From: UBA3076 sp964646435
GTDB lineage: Bacteria; Desulfobacterota; Dissulfuribacteria; Dissulfuribacterales; UBA3076
Length of the DNA: 20,119 nucleotides
Assembly (NCBI GenBank): GCA_964646435.1
Contig: CAZYEJ010000041.1
Location: forward strand, 1-20,119
Direction: 5' to 3'
Both the position numbers and the translations under genes were made by a program. Positions 7,332 through 14,987 of this stretch are shown here, piece by piece. The stretch's first letter is position 1, and each line of letters opens with the position of its first letter. The notes under the pieces were generated by a model. That model did not search any database. It saw nothing but the letters and a program-made list of their open reading frames with translations, and had not been told where the DNA came from.

Positions 7332-8054
7332 CTAAATCAATCCCACTGCCTTCTTCAGCGATTCCACTTCAGAGCCCGTCAATATCCTGTGCTTGCCGGG
7401 CAGTAGTTTCCCAATGCCTATAGTGCCCATTTTAATACGTATCAGTCTGATGACCGGGTGGTTTACCGTATTGAGCATCAACCTTATCTGGCGTTTTCTA
7501 CCCTCTTTCAGCACAATTTCCAGGACCGTTGAGCGCCTCATGGTTTCCAGCACACGCATTTCACAGGGCAATGTCATTTTCCCTTCTATCTCTACACCTT
7601 GTCGAAGAAGGTCCAGGACTGTCTTTGAAGGTCTCCCCCTTACGGTTGCGTGGTAGGTCTTTGAAACCTTGTGGCTTGGATGTAATAGCCGGTGGGCCAG
7701 TGTTCCATCATTTGTGAGAAGGAGCAAACCCTCACTGTCTTTGTCAAGGCGTCCCACAGGATAAACCCGCCCCGGAATTTTTTCCAGCAGATCCATTACA
7801 GTGATTCGCCCATAGGGATCCCGAACTGTAGTCAGGACCCCTTTAGGTTTATTAAGCAAAAGATAAATAGGAGATTTTTTCCAAAGAATCCTGGTCTTGT
7901 CAACACGAATTTCATTCGTATATGGATCTACTTTTGAACCGAGTTCTGTAACAATCTCGCCATCTATACTGACTCGGCCTGAGCATATGAGTACCTCCGC
8001 AGCTCTCCTGGAGCATACACCGGCGTTGGCAAGGTATTTTTGCAGTCTTATCAT
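7332..8054 (-). CDS. rluB: RluB/RsuA-family pseudouridine synthase
   Basis: Converts specific uridines in ribosomal RNA to pseudouridine; the RluB group acts on a helix of 23S rRNA near the peptidyl transferase centre, while RsuA acts on 16S rRNA. The 240-residue protein has an N-terminal S4 RNA-binding domain (MIRLQKYLANAGVCSRRAAE, 1-20) and a catalytic domain with LLLNKPKGVLTT (66-77) and the catalytic aspartate D104 in GRLDKDSEGLLLLTND. The GRKRQIRLM motif near the C-terminus is also family-typical. The exact target (23S or 16S) is judged from the overall similarity to RluB and is less sure than the family. It converges with the second regulator gene, only 38 bp apart. A perfect 10-bp inverted repeat lies just upstream of its start. 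Confidence 0.92.
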   Translation of the reverse strand: MIRLQKYLANAGVCSRRAAEVLICSGRVSIDGEIVTELGSKVDPYTNEIRVDKTRILWKKSPIYLLLNKPKGVLTTVRDPYGRITVMDLLEKIPGRVYPVGRLDKDSEGLLLLTNDGTLAHRLLHPSHKVSKTYHATVRGRPSKTVLDLLRQGVEIEGKMTLPCEMRVLETMRRSTVLEIVLKEGRKRQIRLMLNTVNHPVIRLIRIKMGTIGIGKLLPGKHRILTGSEVESLKKAVGLI

Positions 8055-8066
8055 AACGGGCCTATA

Positions 8067-8104
8067 GTGTCTGAACGGAAAAACAGTTCAGACACAATTT
8101 TTTT
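8067..8104. other. perfect 10-bp inverted repeat next to the rluB start
   Basis: Arms GTGTCTGAAC (8067-8076) and GTTCAGACAC (8086-8095) with a 9-base loop. On the plus strand the hairpin is followed by AA and seven T, the form of an intrinsic terminator; this would stop transcription running antisense through rluB. On the minus strand it begins 12 bp upstream of the rluB start and would form a leader hairpin or an operator. Role unresolved. Confidence 0.5.
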
Positions 8105-8168
8105 AGTTTCCGTTCAATATAATACATACGCTAAATCATTGCTTCAAACTGTTCAGGGGTTCAAGGGA

Positions 8169-8414
8169 CAAGGGTCAGGGGACAAAAAAAGATGAACATC
8201 GAACATCCAACATCGAATTTTGAATGGGAAAAGATGAAGAAACAGACTTATGACCTGGAAGAAAAGCTGCTAATTAAAAAATCTGAGCTACTAAATGATA
8301 TTTTAGAGGAAACAGAAATAGCCGTTGAATGTTCGATGTTCGACGTTCATCCTTTAATGTAATCTGTGAACGTTTACAAAACAACTTAGCGCTTATGGGG
8401 GTCAAGGGTCAGGG
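8169..8414. repeat. repeat-bounded insertion-like segment
   Basis: The 12-mer CAAGGGTCAGGG occurs at 8169-8180 and again at 8403-8414. Inside it, GATGAACATCGAACATCC... (8191-8217) and ...GATGTTCGACGTTCATC (8325-8351) are 27-bp imperfect inverted repeats. Between them lies a short open frame. Such AACATCGAACATC repeats are often seen around four-helix-bundle genes in environmental bacteria. The whole 382-bp gap between rluB and cbiD is otherwise empty apart from the hairpin at 8067-8095. Confidence 0.6.
8192..8362 (+). pseudogene. remnant of a four-helix-bundle (S23-type) protein gene
   Basis: An open frame of 56 codons starting MNIEHPTSNFEWEK, of which the first codons are simply the translated repeat. 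The middle, MKKQTYDLEEKLL (residues 15-27), resembles the N-terminus of four-helix-bundle proteins of the S23/23S-intervening-sequence family. It then jumps to IKKSELLNDILEETE, which resembles the C-terminal helix of the same family, so about two thirds of the domain seem to have been lost by an in-frame deletion. The C-terminal codons are again repeat sequence. Whether it is expressed is unknown; family assignment is from memory of the pattern and is tentative. Confidence 0.4.
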
Positions 8415-8436
8415 ATTCACCAATGAGGCATGGTAG

Positions 8437-9561
8437 TTGGCACGAGAGCTAACCGGCAAGGTCAAAGGGCCGTTAAAAGAGGGGTTTTCCACTGGAGCGT
8501 GCGCTGCTGCAGCGGCCAAGGCTGCGGCCATACTGGCAGCGGATCCTTTGGTTTCAAATATTAATGGAGTGACTATTCCTTTCCCGAATGGAGCGAGACA
8601 CTTCTTTTCTGTCAGCAAATGGGGCAGGTCCGGAGACAGTGACGCATGGGTCTGCGTGGTTAAGTATGCAGGAGATGATCCGGATATTACCCATGGAGCG
8701 GAAATTGTCTCCAGAGTGAGGATTGTTTCACTTGATGTAATGGAAAAATCTGTCACGATACTTGGGGGAGACGGTGTCGGCAGGGTGACCAAACCGGGCC
8801 TTGCCATATCCCCGGGCAATCCGGCCATCAACCCTGTTCCCAAAAAAATGATCAGGCAGGCAGTGGAAGAGGCATTAGAAAACAGATCAGGTTTTGAGGC
8901 TGAAGTGACTGTGAGTGTGCCCAAAGGAAAGGAACTGGCATCCAAGACTCTCAACCACAGGCTGGGAATAGTAGGTGGAATATCTATTCTGGGTACGACC
9001 GGTATAGTAAAGCCCATTTCAGCAGAGGCATGGTGCGCAACCATTCGTTGTTCCATGGACGTATGCCTGGCAGCAGGCCTGGACCAGGTGGTGCTGGCCA
9101 CGGGTCGCACCTCGGAGCGTGCTGCACAACATCTTTTGGGCCTGCCCGAAGAGGCATACGTGTCTATGGGAGATTATGTAATATTTTCTTTAAAAGAGGT
9201 TTCAAAACGCCCTTTTCAGCAGGTGCATCTGGCAAGCCAGTGGTCTAAACTGATTAAGATGGCCATGGGGTGGGAGCAGACTAATGTAAAATACGGTGTC
9301 CTCAATACACCTGAGGCCCTGGCCTTCCTTGCTACACTGGTCCCGGATATCTCTTTTGAATCCATTTCAGGTGCGAATACCGTGAGGGAAATCTTTATTT
9401 CAATGAAAGACCGTGGTGTTGAGAGAGGCAGAATGATAGAGGCGGTTTGTTCCGAGGCATTTAAAAGGCTGAAGCCTGTTCTCAAACCGGATCAGGATCT
9501 AAGAATCCATCTAGTGTCGTATTCCAGAAAAGTGGTTGAGAGTTTCCCGATTAGGAATTAG
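8437..9561 (+). CDS. cbiD: CbiD, cobalt-precorrin-5B C1-methyltransferase
   Basis: Cytoplasmic S-adenosylmethionine-dependent enzyme of the oxygen-independent (cobalt-early) corrin ring pathway, methylating C1 of cobalt-precorrin-5B. The 374-residue protein has the family N-terminal signature EGFSTGACAAAAAKAA (15-30) and the later GDDPDITHGAEI block near 79-90, GDGVGRVTKPGLAI near 111-124 and a GTTGIV segment near 190. The start is TTG with TGAGG about 8 bp upstream; a UAG lies immediately before it, so no longer frame is possible. An ATG at 8423 in another frame closes after nine codons across this start. The stop overlaps the longer form of the following cbiET frame. No cobalamin riboswitch was recognised upstream. 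Confidence 0.93.
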   Translation: MARELTGKVKGPLKEGFSTGACAAAAAKAAAILAADPLVSNINGVTIPFPNGARHFFSVSKWGRSGDSDAWVCVVKYAGDDPDITHGAEIVSRVRIVSLDVMEKSVTILGGDGVGRVTKPGLAISPGNPAINPVPKKMIRQAVEEALENRSGFEAEVTVSVPKGKELASKTLNHRLGIVGGISILGTTGIVKPISAEAWCATIRCSMDVCLAAGLDQVVLATGRTSERAAQHLLGLPEEAYVSMGDYVIFSLKEVSKRPFQQVHLASQWSKLIKMAMGWEQTNVKYGVLNTPEALAFLATLVPDISFESISGANTVREIFISMKDRGVERGRMIEAVCSEAFKRLKPVLKPDQDLRIHLVSYSRKVVESFPIRN

Positions 9562-10801
9562 ATCTAACCCGCAGACTGTGAAAGAAGAAAAACAAGAGGG
9601 AACAATATATGTGTTAGGGGTTGGTCCGGAGGGCCTCTCTCCTACGGGAGAAGAGTGCCTGCGTGAGGCCTCCATGGTATTCGGGGCAAAGCGTTTTAGT
9701 TTTATGGTGCCTGAGGATAAGCCCTTAAGACCTGTTATGCCTGTAGAAAAGCTTTTGGAGGACTTGAAGGCCTGTTTGCCAGGGCCGGGAGATGTCGTAG
9801 TCCTTGCCTCAGGTGATCCGCTGTTTTTCGGAATTGGACGACTGCTGCTGAGGGAGTTTCCTTTTGAACGTCTTTGCTTTATACCATCTGTTACCAGTGT
9901 TCAGCTTGCATGTTCAGAACTCAAGATACCCTGGGATGATCTGATCAGCCTGAGCTTCCATGGTAGAAAATTTGGCATTATTGAGAAGCTTTATCCTTAC
10001 CTGAAAAGCCGGGACATGACAAAAATCGCCTTGCTGACAGATCCTGTTAATACTCCCCGAAAAATTGCGCAGGCCTTGCTGGATGCAGGAATGGAAGGAC
10101 TTACAGTCCATGTGGCAGAGGATTTGGGGGGCAGTTCTCAGAAAACAGGGTCTTACTCTTTAGAACAGGCATCTTCCAGGGATTTCCATTCTCTAAACGT
10201 CGTTGTGCTTACCGGGAAGATCAATTGGGCAACTGGTGGATTCGGTCGAAGGGAAGATGCATATCAACACAGCGGAGGTCTGATTACAAAGGCCGAGGTC
10301 CGCTCAGTAGTCCTCGGGGCCCTTGAGATTCCTTCAAAGGGCGTCATGTGGGACATTGGTGCCTGCAGCGGATCTGTCTCAATTGAGGCCGCGGGTCTTG
10401 CCCCGGGACTCAGAATCATTGCTGTTGAAAAGAACAAAGAACGTATCGAGGACATAAAGGCCAATATCCTCAGGTATCAAACATTAAACATAGACCTGAT
10501 AGAGGGAAACGCTCCGGAGGTCCTGGAAGGACTCCCCGAACCTGACAGGGTATTTATAGGCGGAGGAGGAGGCGATCTCCCATCCATTCTCAAAAAAGTT
10601 GTTCGTCGTCTTAAGGGAAGAGGACCTGTAGTCGCTACGGCTATTACTTTGGAATCACTGATGCTTCTGTCAGATAAGGTTGCCATGGATGGTTTCCGGA
10701 TCGAAGTGAGCCAGGTACAGGTATCCAGGCTCAGGCCCTTGGGCCAAGGCAGGATACTCTCGGCTCACAATCCTATATTTGTGATAAAGGCATGGCGCTG
10801 A
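9536..10801 (+). CDS. cbiET: CbiE-CbiT fusion, precorrin-6Y/cobalt-precorrin C5,C15-methyltransferase
   Basis: Bifunctional corrin methyltransferase that methylates C5 and C15 and decarboxylates the C12 acetate, adjacent in the pathway to CbiD's product. N-terminal CbiE half (about 22-235): tetrapyrrole methylase motifs YVLGVGPEGLSP (25-36) and LASGDPLFFGIG (90-101). C-terminal CbiT half (about 245-421): GLITKAEVRS (248-257) then SAM-binding DIGACSGSVSIEAA (273-286) and IAVEKN. The fused layout equals CobL of the aerobic pathway, but the neighbouring cbiD points to the anaerobic route. The frame opens with TTG at 9536, overlapping cbiD; a GTG at 9578 just upstream of the conserved part is an equally good start. 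The end overlaps the start of waaA by 10 bp. Confidence 0.92.
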   Translation: MRVSRLGIRSNPQTVKEEKQEGTIYVLGVGPEGLSPTGEECLREASMVFGAKRFSFMVPEDKPLRPVMPVEKLLEDLKACLPGPGDVVVLASGDPLFFGIGRLLLREFPFERLCFIPSVTSVQLACSELKIPWDDLISLSFHGRKFGIIEKLYPYLKSRDMTKIALLTDPVNTPRKIAQALLDAGMEGLTVHVAEDLGGSSQKTGSYSLEQASSRDFHSLNVVVLTGKINWATGGFGRREDAYQHSGGLITKAEVRSVVLGALEIPSKGVMWDIGACSGSVSIEAAGLAPGLRIIAVEKNKERIEDIKANILRYQTLNIDLIEGNAPEVLEGLPEPDRVFIGGGGGDLPSILKKVVRRLKGRGPVVATAITLESLMLLSDKVAMDGFRIEVSQVQVSRLRPLGQGRILSAHNPIFVIKAWR

Positions 10802-12096
10802 CACGCCCGGCACTGATAATATATAACCTGCTCCAGGTTGCGGCCCTGCCGTGGCTGGGTCCTCCGGCCCTGCTATATTTTCTTTCCAGGTCCAAGTACC
10901 GTGGTCACCTGGCAGGAAGGCTCGGAAGGCTCCCCGACCTGTCTCCCCTCAAGGGGCGGTCCCCCAGGATATGGGTTCATGCCCTGTCAGTCGGGGAAGT
11001 AAATGCAGCATCGGCCCTTGTAACAGCCATCTCTCAAAGATGGCAAGGGGCAGGGATAATCTGCTCCGCCACAACAGCTACAGGACTCACTGCCCTTAAA
11101 AAAAAGCTGGACAGTACTGCCCATGTGATCACCACGGCTCCTTTTGATCTGCTACCTTTGGTAAACAAGGTAATAAAGGGAATATCGCCTGACTGCTTTA
11201 TTCTTGTTGAGACAGACGTCTGGCCTAACTGGATATGGAGCATGCGACATTCAGATATCCCCACGATGCTGGTAAACGGGAGCCTGTCTTCCAGTTCAGC
11301 AGAGAGGCTTTCACATCTGGGACCGGTAAAAGACATACTGTATGGAGGCTTTGATTTGCTCGCCATGCAGTCACCTTATGACAGGGAACGGCTTTTGAGG
11401 CTTGGTTTTCCCACGGACAGAGTAAGCGCTCCCGGAAACCTGAAATACGACCTTGAAGTGCCCCAAATTGATGAATCTGAAAAGGTCCTTCTCAGGGGGG
11501 CCATAGGCCTTGAGCCCACAGCACCGCTTTGGGTGGCAGGAAGCACGCACCCTGGAGAGGAGAAACTGATACTTGCTGCCCATAAGGGCCTTAAACAGGT
11601 ATTCCCGGGACTACAACTCCTCCTGGCCCCAAGGGACCCGAAACGCGGACCGGAACTGGAATCCCTGGCAAAGGAGATGGGATTTAGGGCCGTGAGGCGC
11701 AGTGCGGTTGAGAAGTCCGGTGATGTAGACATAGTAGTGTTGGATACCCTTGGAGAGCTTCTAAAGTGCTATAGCCTCTGTGATGTAGCATTTGTAGGGG
11801 GGACCCTGGTGAATATCGGGGGCCATAATCTCCTTGAGCCCGCGGCCTATGGAGTGCCGGTACTTTTTGGTCCCTATGTTGAAAGTGCCAGTACGATAGC
11901 TGAAGATCTTCTGGCCTGCGGAGGAGGCAGGCGTGTGTCAGGAAAAGAAGAATTGCAAGGAGTTTTGAATAAGCTCCTGGAAGACATTTCTGAGCGTAAA
12001 AATATGGGTGGCAGGGCAAAGGACCTTTTACAAAAAAACCGGGGCGCTGTCTCCAGGTATCTGGATCTTGTAGCAAAGGCGCTCGGAAGAATTTGA
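10792..12096 (+). CDS. waaA: WaaA, Kdo transferase (lipid A glycosyltransferase)
   Basis: Inner-membrane-associated glycosyltransferase that adds Kdo from CMP-Kdo to the lipid A precursor, starting the lipopolysaccharide core. The 434-residue length is normal. It has an N-terminal hydrophobic anchor (about 6-31), WVHALSVGEV at 61-70 with the conserved catalytic Glu69, ETDVWPNWI at 140-148, and the C-terminal donor-binding motif FVGGTLVNIGGHNLLEPA. GT-B fold is known for the family. The ATG overlaps the last codons of cbiET (GCATGGCGCTGA), indicating translational coupling between corrin and lipid A genes. It is followed after 114 bp by lpxK. Whether one or two Kdo residues are added cannot be told. 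Confidence 0.94.
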   Translation: MALTRPALIIYNLLQVAALPWLGPPALLYFLSRSKYRGHLAGRLGRLPDLSPLKGRSPRIWVHALSVGEVNAASALVTAISQRWQGAGIICSATTATGLTALKKKLDSTAHVITTAPFDLLPLVNKVIKGISPDCFILVETDVWPNWIWSMRHSDIPTMLVNGSLSSSSAERLSHLGPVKDILYGGFDLLAMQSPYDRERLLRLGFPTDRVSAPGNLKYDLEVPQIDESEKVLLRGAIGLEPTAPLWVAGSTHPGEEKLILAAHKGLKQVFPGLQLLLAPRDPKRGPELESLAKEMGFRAVRRSAVEKSGDVDIVVLDTLGELLKCYSLCDVAFVGGTLVNIGGHNLLEPAAYGVPVLFGPYVESASTIAEDLLACGGGRRVSGKEELQGVLNKLLEDISERKNMGGRAKDLLQKNRGAVSRYLDLVAKALGRI

Positions 12097-12097
12097 T

Positions 12098-12120
12098 AAT
12101 GAACATCAATGTTCATTTTT
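12098..12120 (+). terminator. short hairpin with T-tail after waaA
   Basis: AATGAACA (12098-12105), loop TCAA, TGTTCATT (12110-12117), then TTT. An AT-rich 8-bp stem starting 1 bp after the waaA stop codon. It may be an attenuating terminator between waaA and lpxK, or simply a repeat relic; strength is doubtful. Confidence 0.4.
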
Positions 12121-12210
12121 CAAAACAACCACGTATGGATTCCCTCTCCCAACGTGTGAATGCGCCCGTGGCTAATTATTGGTTGGCTAATGTAAAAGTT
12201 CGGAGATATT

Positions 12211-13293
12211 TTGAAGGATAGTACCTTATCATTGCTCTTGGCCCTCGGCAGGCCCCTTTCGCCCGCATACAGCGTCCTGATGAAGGCCAGGGCATGGGCA
12301 TATAGGAGAGGATATCTTGCCACGAGGAGACTTTCGTGCCCTGTGATAAGCATAGGCAATCTTTCCCTTGGCGGGACAGGAAAGACCCCCCATGCCCTGG
12401 CTGTAGCCAATTGGCTGAAGAGCCGGGGGATCCGTCCGGCTGTTGTGAGCAGGGGGTATGGAGGAAGGGCAGGGCGTGGCCCCCTCGTGGTCTCTGACGG
12501 TACGAGTGTGCTGGTCTCCCCGCAGGATGCCGGGGATGAACCTGTAATGATGGCCGAAGCCCTTTCGGGTATCCCTGTTGTAGTTGGTTCAGACAGGTAT
12601 GCCGGCGGAAGGCTTGCCATTGAGCGCTTTGGTGCCCAAGTGATCATCCTTGATGACGGTTTCCAGCATATGGCCCTTTCCCGGGATGTTGATCTTGTGC
12701 TGCTGCCAGCAATAAATTTTTTTGGGACGCAATGGGTATTCCCTGGGGGTGATCTGAGAGAGCCTGTCTCAGCGCTTTCCAGGGCAACCGCGATTCTGTT
12801 GACCAGGGCGGAGGCATTATCTCTCGCTGACCGGGAGATAGGCAGACGAGAGCTTCAGACAATGGTCCAGGGCCAGCCTGTATTCTTGAGTGAGATGCGG
12901 GCCACGAGACTTCTTTCAATGGAGGGGAAAGTTGAAACGCCTAATGCGCTGGCAGGTAAGCCATTATTTGCTGTTTGTGCCCTTGCCGGTCCTGAATTCT
13001 TTTTTGCAATCCTGAAGAATCTGAAAGCGGATTTGAGGGGTAAAGTAGCGTTCCCTGACCACTACTCATATAAAAGGGATGATCTGGGCAAATTAATGGC
13101 ACAGGCCGGGAAGCAGGGAGCAAAAGCCCTTGTGACCACACATAAGGACAGGGTGAAGATAGAACCTATCTGGCGTGAGCTTGCAGCCAATGGTGAAAAG
13201 CCCCTTCCTGTTTGGGTATTGGAGATAGAGGCAAGGCCTGAGGAAGGGCTTTGGAATATGCTTGAAGCAATGCTCAATATCGGCAAAATTTGA
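12211..13293 (+). CDS. lpxK: LpxK, tetraacyldisaccharide 4'-kinase
   Basis: Membrane-associated kinase that phosphorylates the 4' position of the lipid A disaccharide, producing lipid IVA, the substrate of WaaA encoded just before it. The 360-residue protein has the N-terminal membrane helix (about 4-32), ISIGNLSLGGTGKTP (46-60) with the Walker A motif GGTGKTP, SRGYGG (80-85) and the catalytic DDGFQH (148-153). All match the family, and the length is normal. The start is TTG with CGGAGA about 4 bp upstream; no ATG is available near it. Neighbour waaA supports the role. It ends 77 bp before the MarC gene, which has a different function. Confidence 0.95.
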   Translation: MKDSTLSLLLALGRPLSPAYSVLMKARAWAYRRGYLATRRLSCPVISIGNLSLGGTGKTPHALAVANWLKSRGIRPAVVSRGYGGRAGRGPLVVSDGTSVLVSPQDAGDEPVMMAEALSGIPVVVGSDRYAGGRLAIERFGAQVIILDDGFQHMALSRDVDLVLLPAINFFGTQWVFPGGDLREPVSALSRATAILLTRAEALSLADREIGRRELQTMVQGQPVFLSEMRATRLLSMEGKVETPNALAGKPLFAVCALAGPEFFFAILKNLKADLRGKVAFPDHYSYKRDDLGKLMAQAGKQGAKALVTTHKDRVKIEPIWRELAANGEKPLPVWVLEIEARPEEGLWNMLEAMLNIGKI

Positions 13294-13370
13294 AAGGTGA
13301 ATGTTTTTTGTGGCCATGAAGGCCAAATTTCCAATTTCTATTTTCTAATTTCAACGTTACATACTATTAA

Positions 13371-14000
13371 GTGGTCATAATGCACATATTAGAATCTTTA
13401 ATAACTATTTTGATTCCATTATTGATCATCATGGACCCTTTGGGCAACTTGCCATTTTTCCTCCTTTTTACAGAAAAAATAACTCCTTCAGAGCGGCGTA
13501 AAGTAGCTGCTATCGCCTCTTTTGCGGCCTGCATTATCCTTATTTTTTTTGGTATCACAGGTGATTCTGTTTTGCGCTTTTTTGGAATCGGCCTGCCGGC
13601 TTTCCAATTGGCCGGCGGTTTTATCTTTTTTATTTACGCCTTACAGATGCTGTGTCTGTTCCCTAGCGGCCTGAAGACTACCTCAGAAGAAGAACAAGAA
13701 GGCGTTGAAAAAGAGCATGTTGCTCTTGTACCATTGGCAACGCCGTTACTGGCCGGCCCTGGTGCCATAACCGCTGTTTTGGTATGGCAACAGCCACCGG
13801 ACAGCTCTGTTAACACTGTCCTATTGCTAGCCGCGATCATAATAGCCTGTATAATCGTTTACCTTATCTTTTACTTTGGAGTGTGGATCAATCGAGTGAT
13901 GGGAGTGGGCGGCATCCGGGTGATGACGCGGCTCATGGGATTATTACTCGCTGTCATAGCAGTCCAGTTCATGATGAGTGGATTCAAGAATTTCGATTAG
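13371..14000 (+). CDS. MarC-family (UPF0056) inner-membrane protein
   Basis: Multi-pass membrane protein of the MarC/UPF0056 family; function is not established despite the historical link with antibiotic resistance. About six membrane segments are visible, with family motifs MDPLGNLPFFL (21-31), GIGLPAFQLAGG (72-83) and a central P-A-T-PLLAGPGAI motif (LVPLATPLLAGPGAIT, near 119-134) after a charged cytoplasmic loop (TTSEEEQEGVEKEH). The frame opens with GTG at 13371, but ATG at 13380 is the more likely start (206 residues); neither has a clear ribosome-binding site. Upstream, 13311-13325 holds a weak 5-bp hairpin (TGGCC/GGCCA). Likely a single-gene unit. Confidence 0.9.
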   Translation: MVIMHILESLITILIPLLIIMDPLGNLPFFLLFTEKITPSERRKVAAIASFAACIILIFFGITGDSVLRFFGIGLPAFQLAGGFIFFIYALQMLCLFPSGLKTTSEEEQEGVEKEHVALVPLATPLLAGPGAITAVLVWQQPPDSSVNTVLLLAAIIIACIIVYLIFYFGVWINRVMGVGGIRVMTRLMGLLLAVIAVQFMMSGFKNFD

Positions 14001-14128
14001 GAGGCAAGTAAAAATAAGTTGTACAGATTGCGCCGTAATTTTGTTTGTTTTCAAGGCGCGTTAAGGCGCGCATAACGAGTTATGTGAGCCTTCACGCAAC
14101 ACAGAAAAGAAGCAAAAGGACAAACAAG

Positions 14129-14390
14129 ATGTATAAGTTATTTTTACTTGACGACTTAGGACCTGAGAGAGCTTCAGAGGCAGGGAGATGGCATGCGTGA
14201 TTGGAATGTAGTCATAAGCGTCCGTGAAATGGGATTTCGACCGGCATTTGAGCTTTTGGAAGAACTGGGACCGGTAGCTAAGACAGACTTCTATAACATA
14301 CTGGTCATGAAGGTGGATGATATTGGAAATTTTTTGGAGACTCTCCGTGAGTGGGTAAGAGAGGATACTCATATTCTTAGTCTTATCAGG
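14129..14390 (+). pseudogene. frameshifted 5' gene fragment, family not certain
   Basis: An ATG at 14129 opens MYKLFLLDDL, then a frame change near 14158 is needed to continue as RELQRQGDGMRDWNVVISVREMGF and on to VREDTHILSLI (ending about 14388). Two halves in different frames that read as one plausible protein point to a single-base frameshift. The fragment has an alpha/beta pattern (FELLEELGPVAKTDFYNILVMKV) that weakly recalls THUMP-containing RNA-modifying proteins, but I cannot assign it. It ends abruptly where antisense sequence of a beta-ketoacyl synthase gene begins, so the 3' part is gone. No function is expected. Confidence 0.5.
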
Positions 14391-14672
14391 ATGAATACCG
14401 GCCTGCTCCAGGGCCTGAGATACCGCGGACCAGGCCCAGAGGCCGTATTCCGGCAGTGTCTTACGCTGCTTCCGGTCCAGAACACTCTTCGGATCAAAGC
14501 CCTCAATAACACCGCTAAGCGCACTTTGAAATCCTAATGCCTTACGTTCAGGGAGAAAACGTACGCCGCTTTTTCCTTCCCGGAGGGAGGTCTGCACTTC
14601 ATCTCTATTCAGGCCCAAACAGGAAATAATCCCCATGCCTGTAATGGCTACTCGTCTATTTTTATGTTTCAC
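14374..14672 (-). pseudogene. 5' fragment of a beta-ketoacyl-ACP synthase gene
   Basis: The first 100 or so codons match the N-terminus of FabF/FabB-type condensing enzymes: RRVAITGMGIISCLG (6-20), then GKSGVRF (33-39), GFDP (58-61), and WSAVSQALEQAGI (81-93). Beyond residue 100 the frame continues for another 100 codons but with no family similarity; that part is the antisense of the neighbouring fragment. The catalytic cysteine and two histidines of the family lie in the missing portion, so the product could not condense. A full enzyme has about 410 residues. An intact copy is presumably elsewhere in the genome. Confidence 0.75.
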
Positions 14673-14987
14673 TTAAGGTTTTTTGAGTTAATAATTGATT
14701 TTGAGGTTTGACAGGGATTAATTTTTTCCAAAGCAGCCGCTCACGTGTATAACTTAACAGTTGCCGGACATGCTCACAAGTGACGGCAATTATGTAACAG
14801 CAATTATGCTGTTGAACTGAACCGCTTCGCGGGATGCCCCACTTATCCACTCTATGTCGAAAAAATAATTTTCCTTTTCACTTCGTCCAACCTCCTTTTT
14901 TTCATTGCAATTATCCTCAGGCCGGCCATATAATCCCCTGTTCAGATTGGGATAGCTGGAGGAAACTTCTCTAAGCCGGCGGAAACT
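14673..14987. other. leader region of the DUF1538 cluster
   Basis: No gene. Contains a near-repeat of GGCAATTAT/AGCAATTAT (about 14782-14808), a perfect hairpin AACAGCA-ATTA-TGCTGTT (14797-14814), a short hairpin CCGC-TTC-GCGG (14822-14832) and a promoter candidate (14905-14934). The hairpins may be the end of the preceding pseudogene region or regulatory sites for the downstream genes. Confidence 0.45.
14905..14934 (+). promoter_or_regulatory. sigma-70-type promoter candidate for the DUF1538 cluster
   Basis: TTGCAA (14905-14910) and a perfect TATAAT (14929-14934) are 18 bp apart. The start would be near 14941, giving a leader of about 47 bases before the first DUF1538 ATG. A GGAGG at 14958-14962 is too far from that ATG to be its ribosome-binding site, while GGCGGA (14978-14983) is placed correctly. 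Confidence 0.5.

Noticed and set aside
8055..8436. Cobalamin riboswitch before cbiD
   Set aside because: No B12-box-like sequence or long structured leader was recognised; the gap consists of a hairpin and repeat sequence.
8409..9110. 233-codon minus-strand open frame opposite cbiD
   Set aside because: Composition is shadow of the cbiD frame; Ser/Pro/Thr-rich low-complexity product without any domain pattern.
13311..13325. Terminator after lpxK (TGGCC-ATGAA-GGCCA)
   Set aside because: Stem of only 5 bp and no clean T-run on the plus strand.
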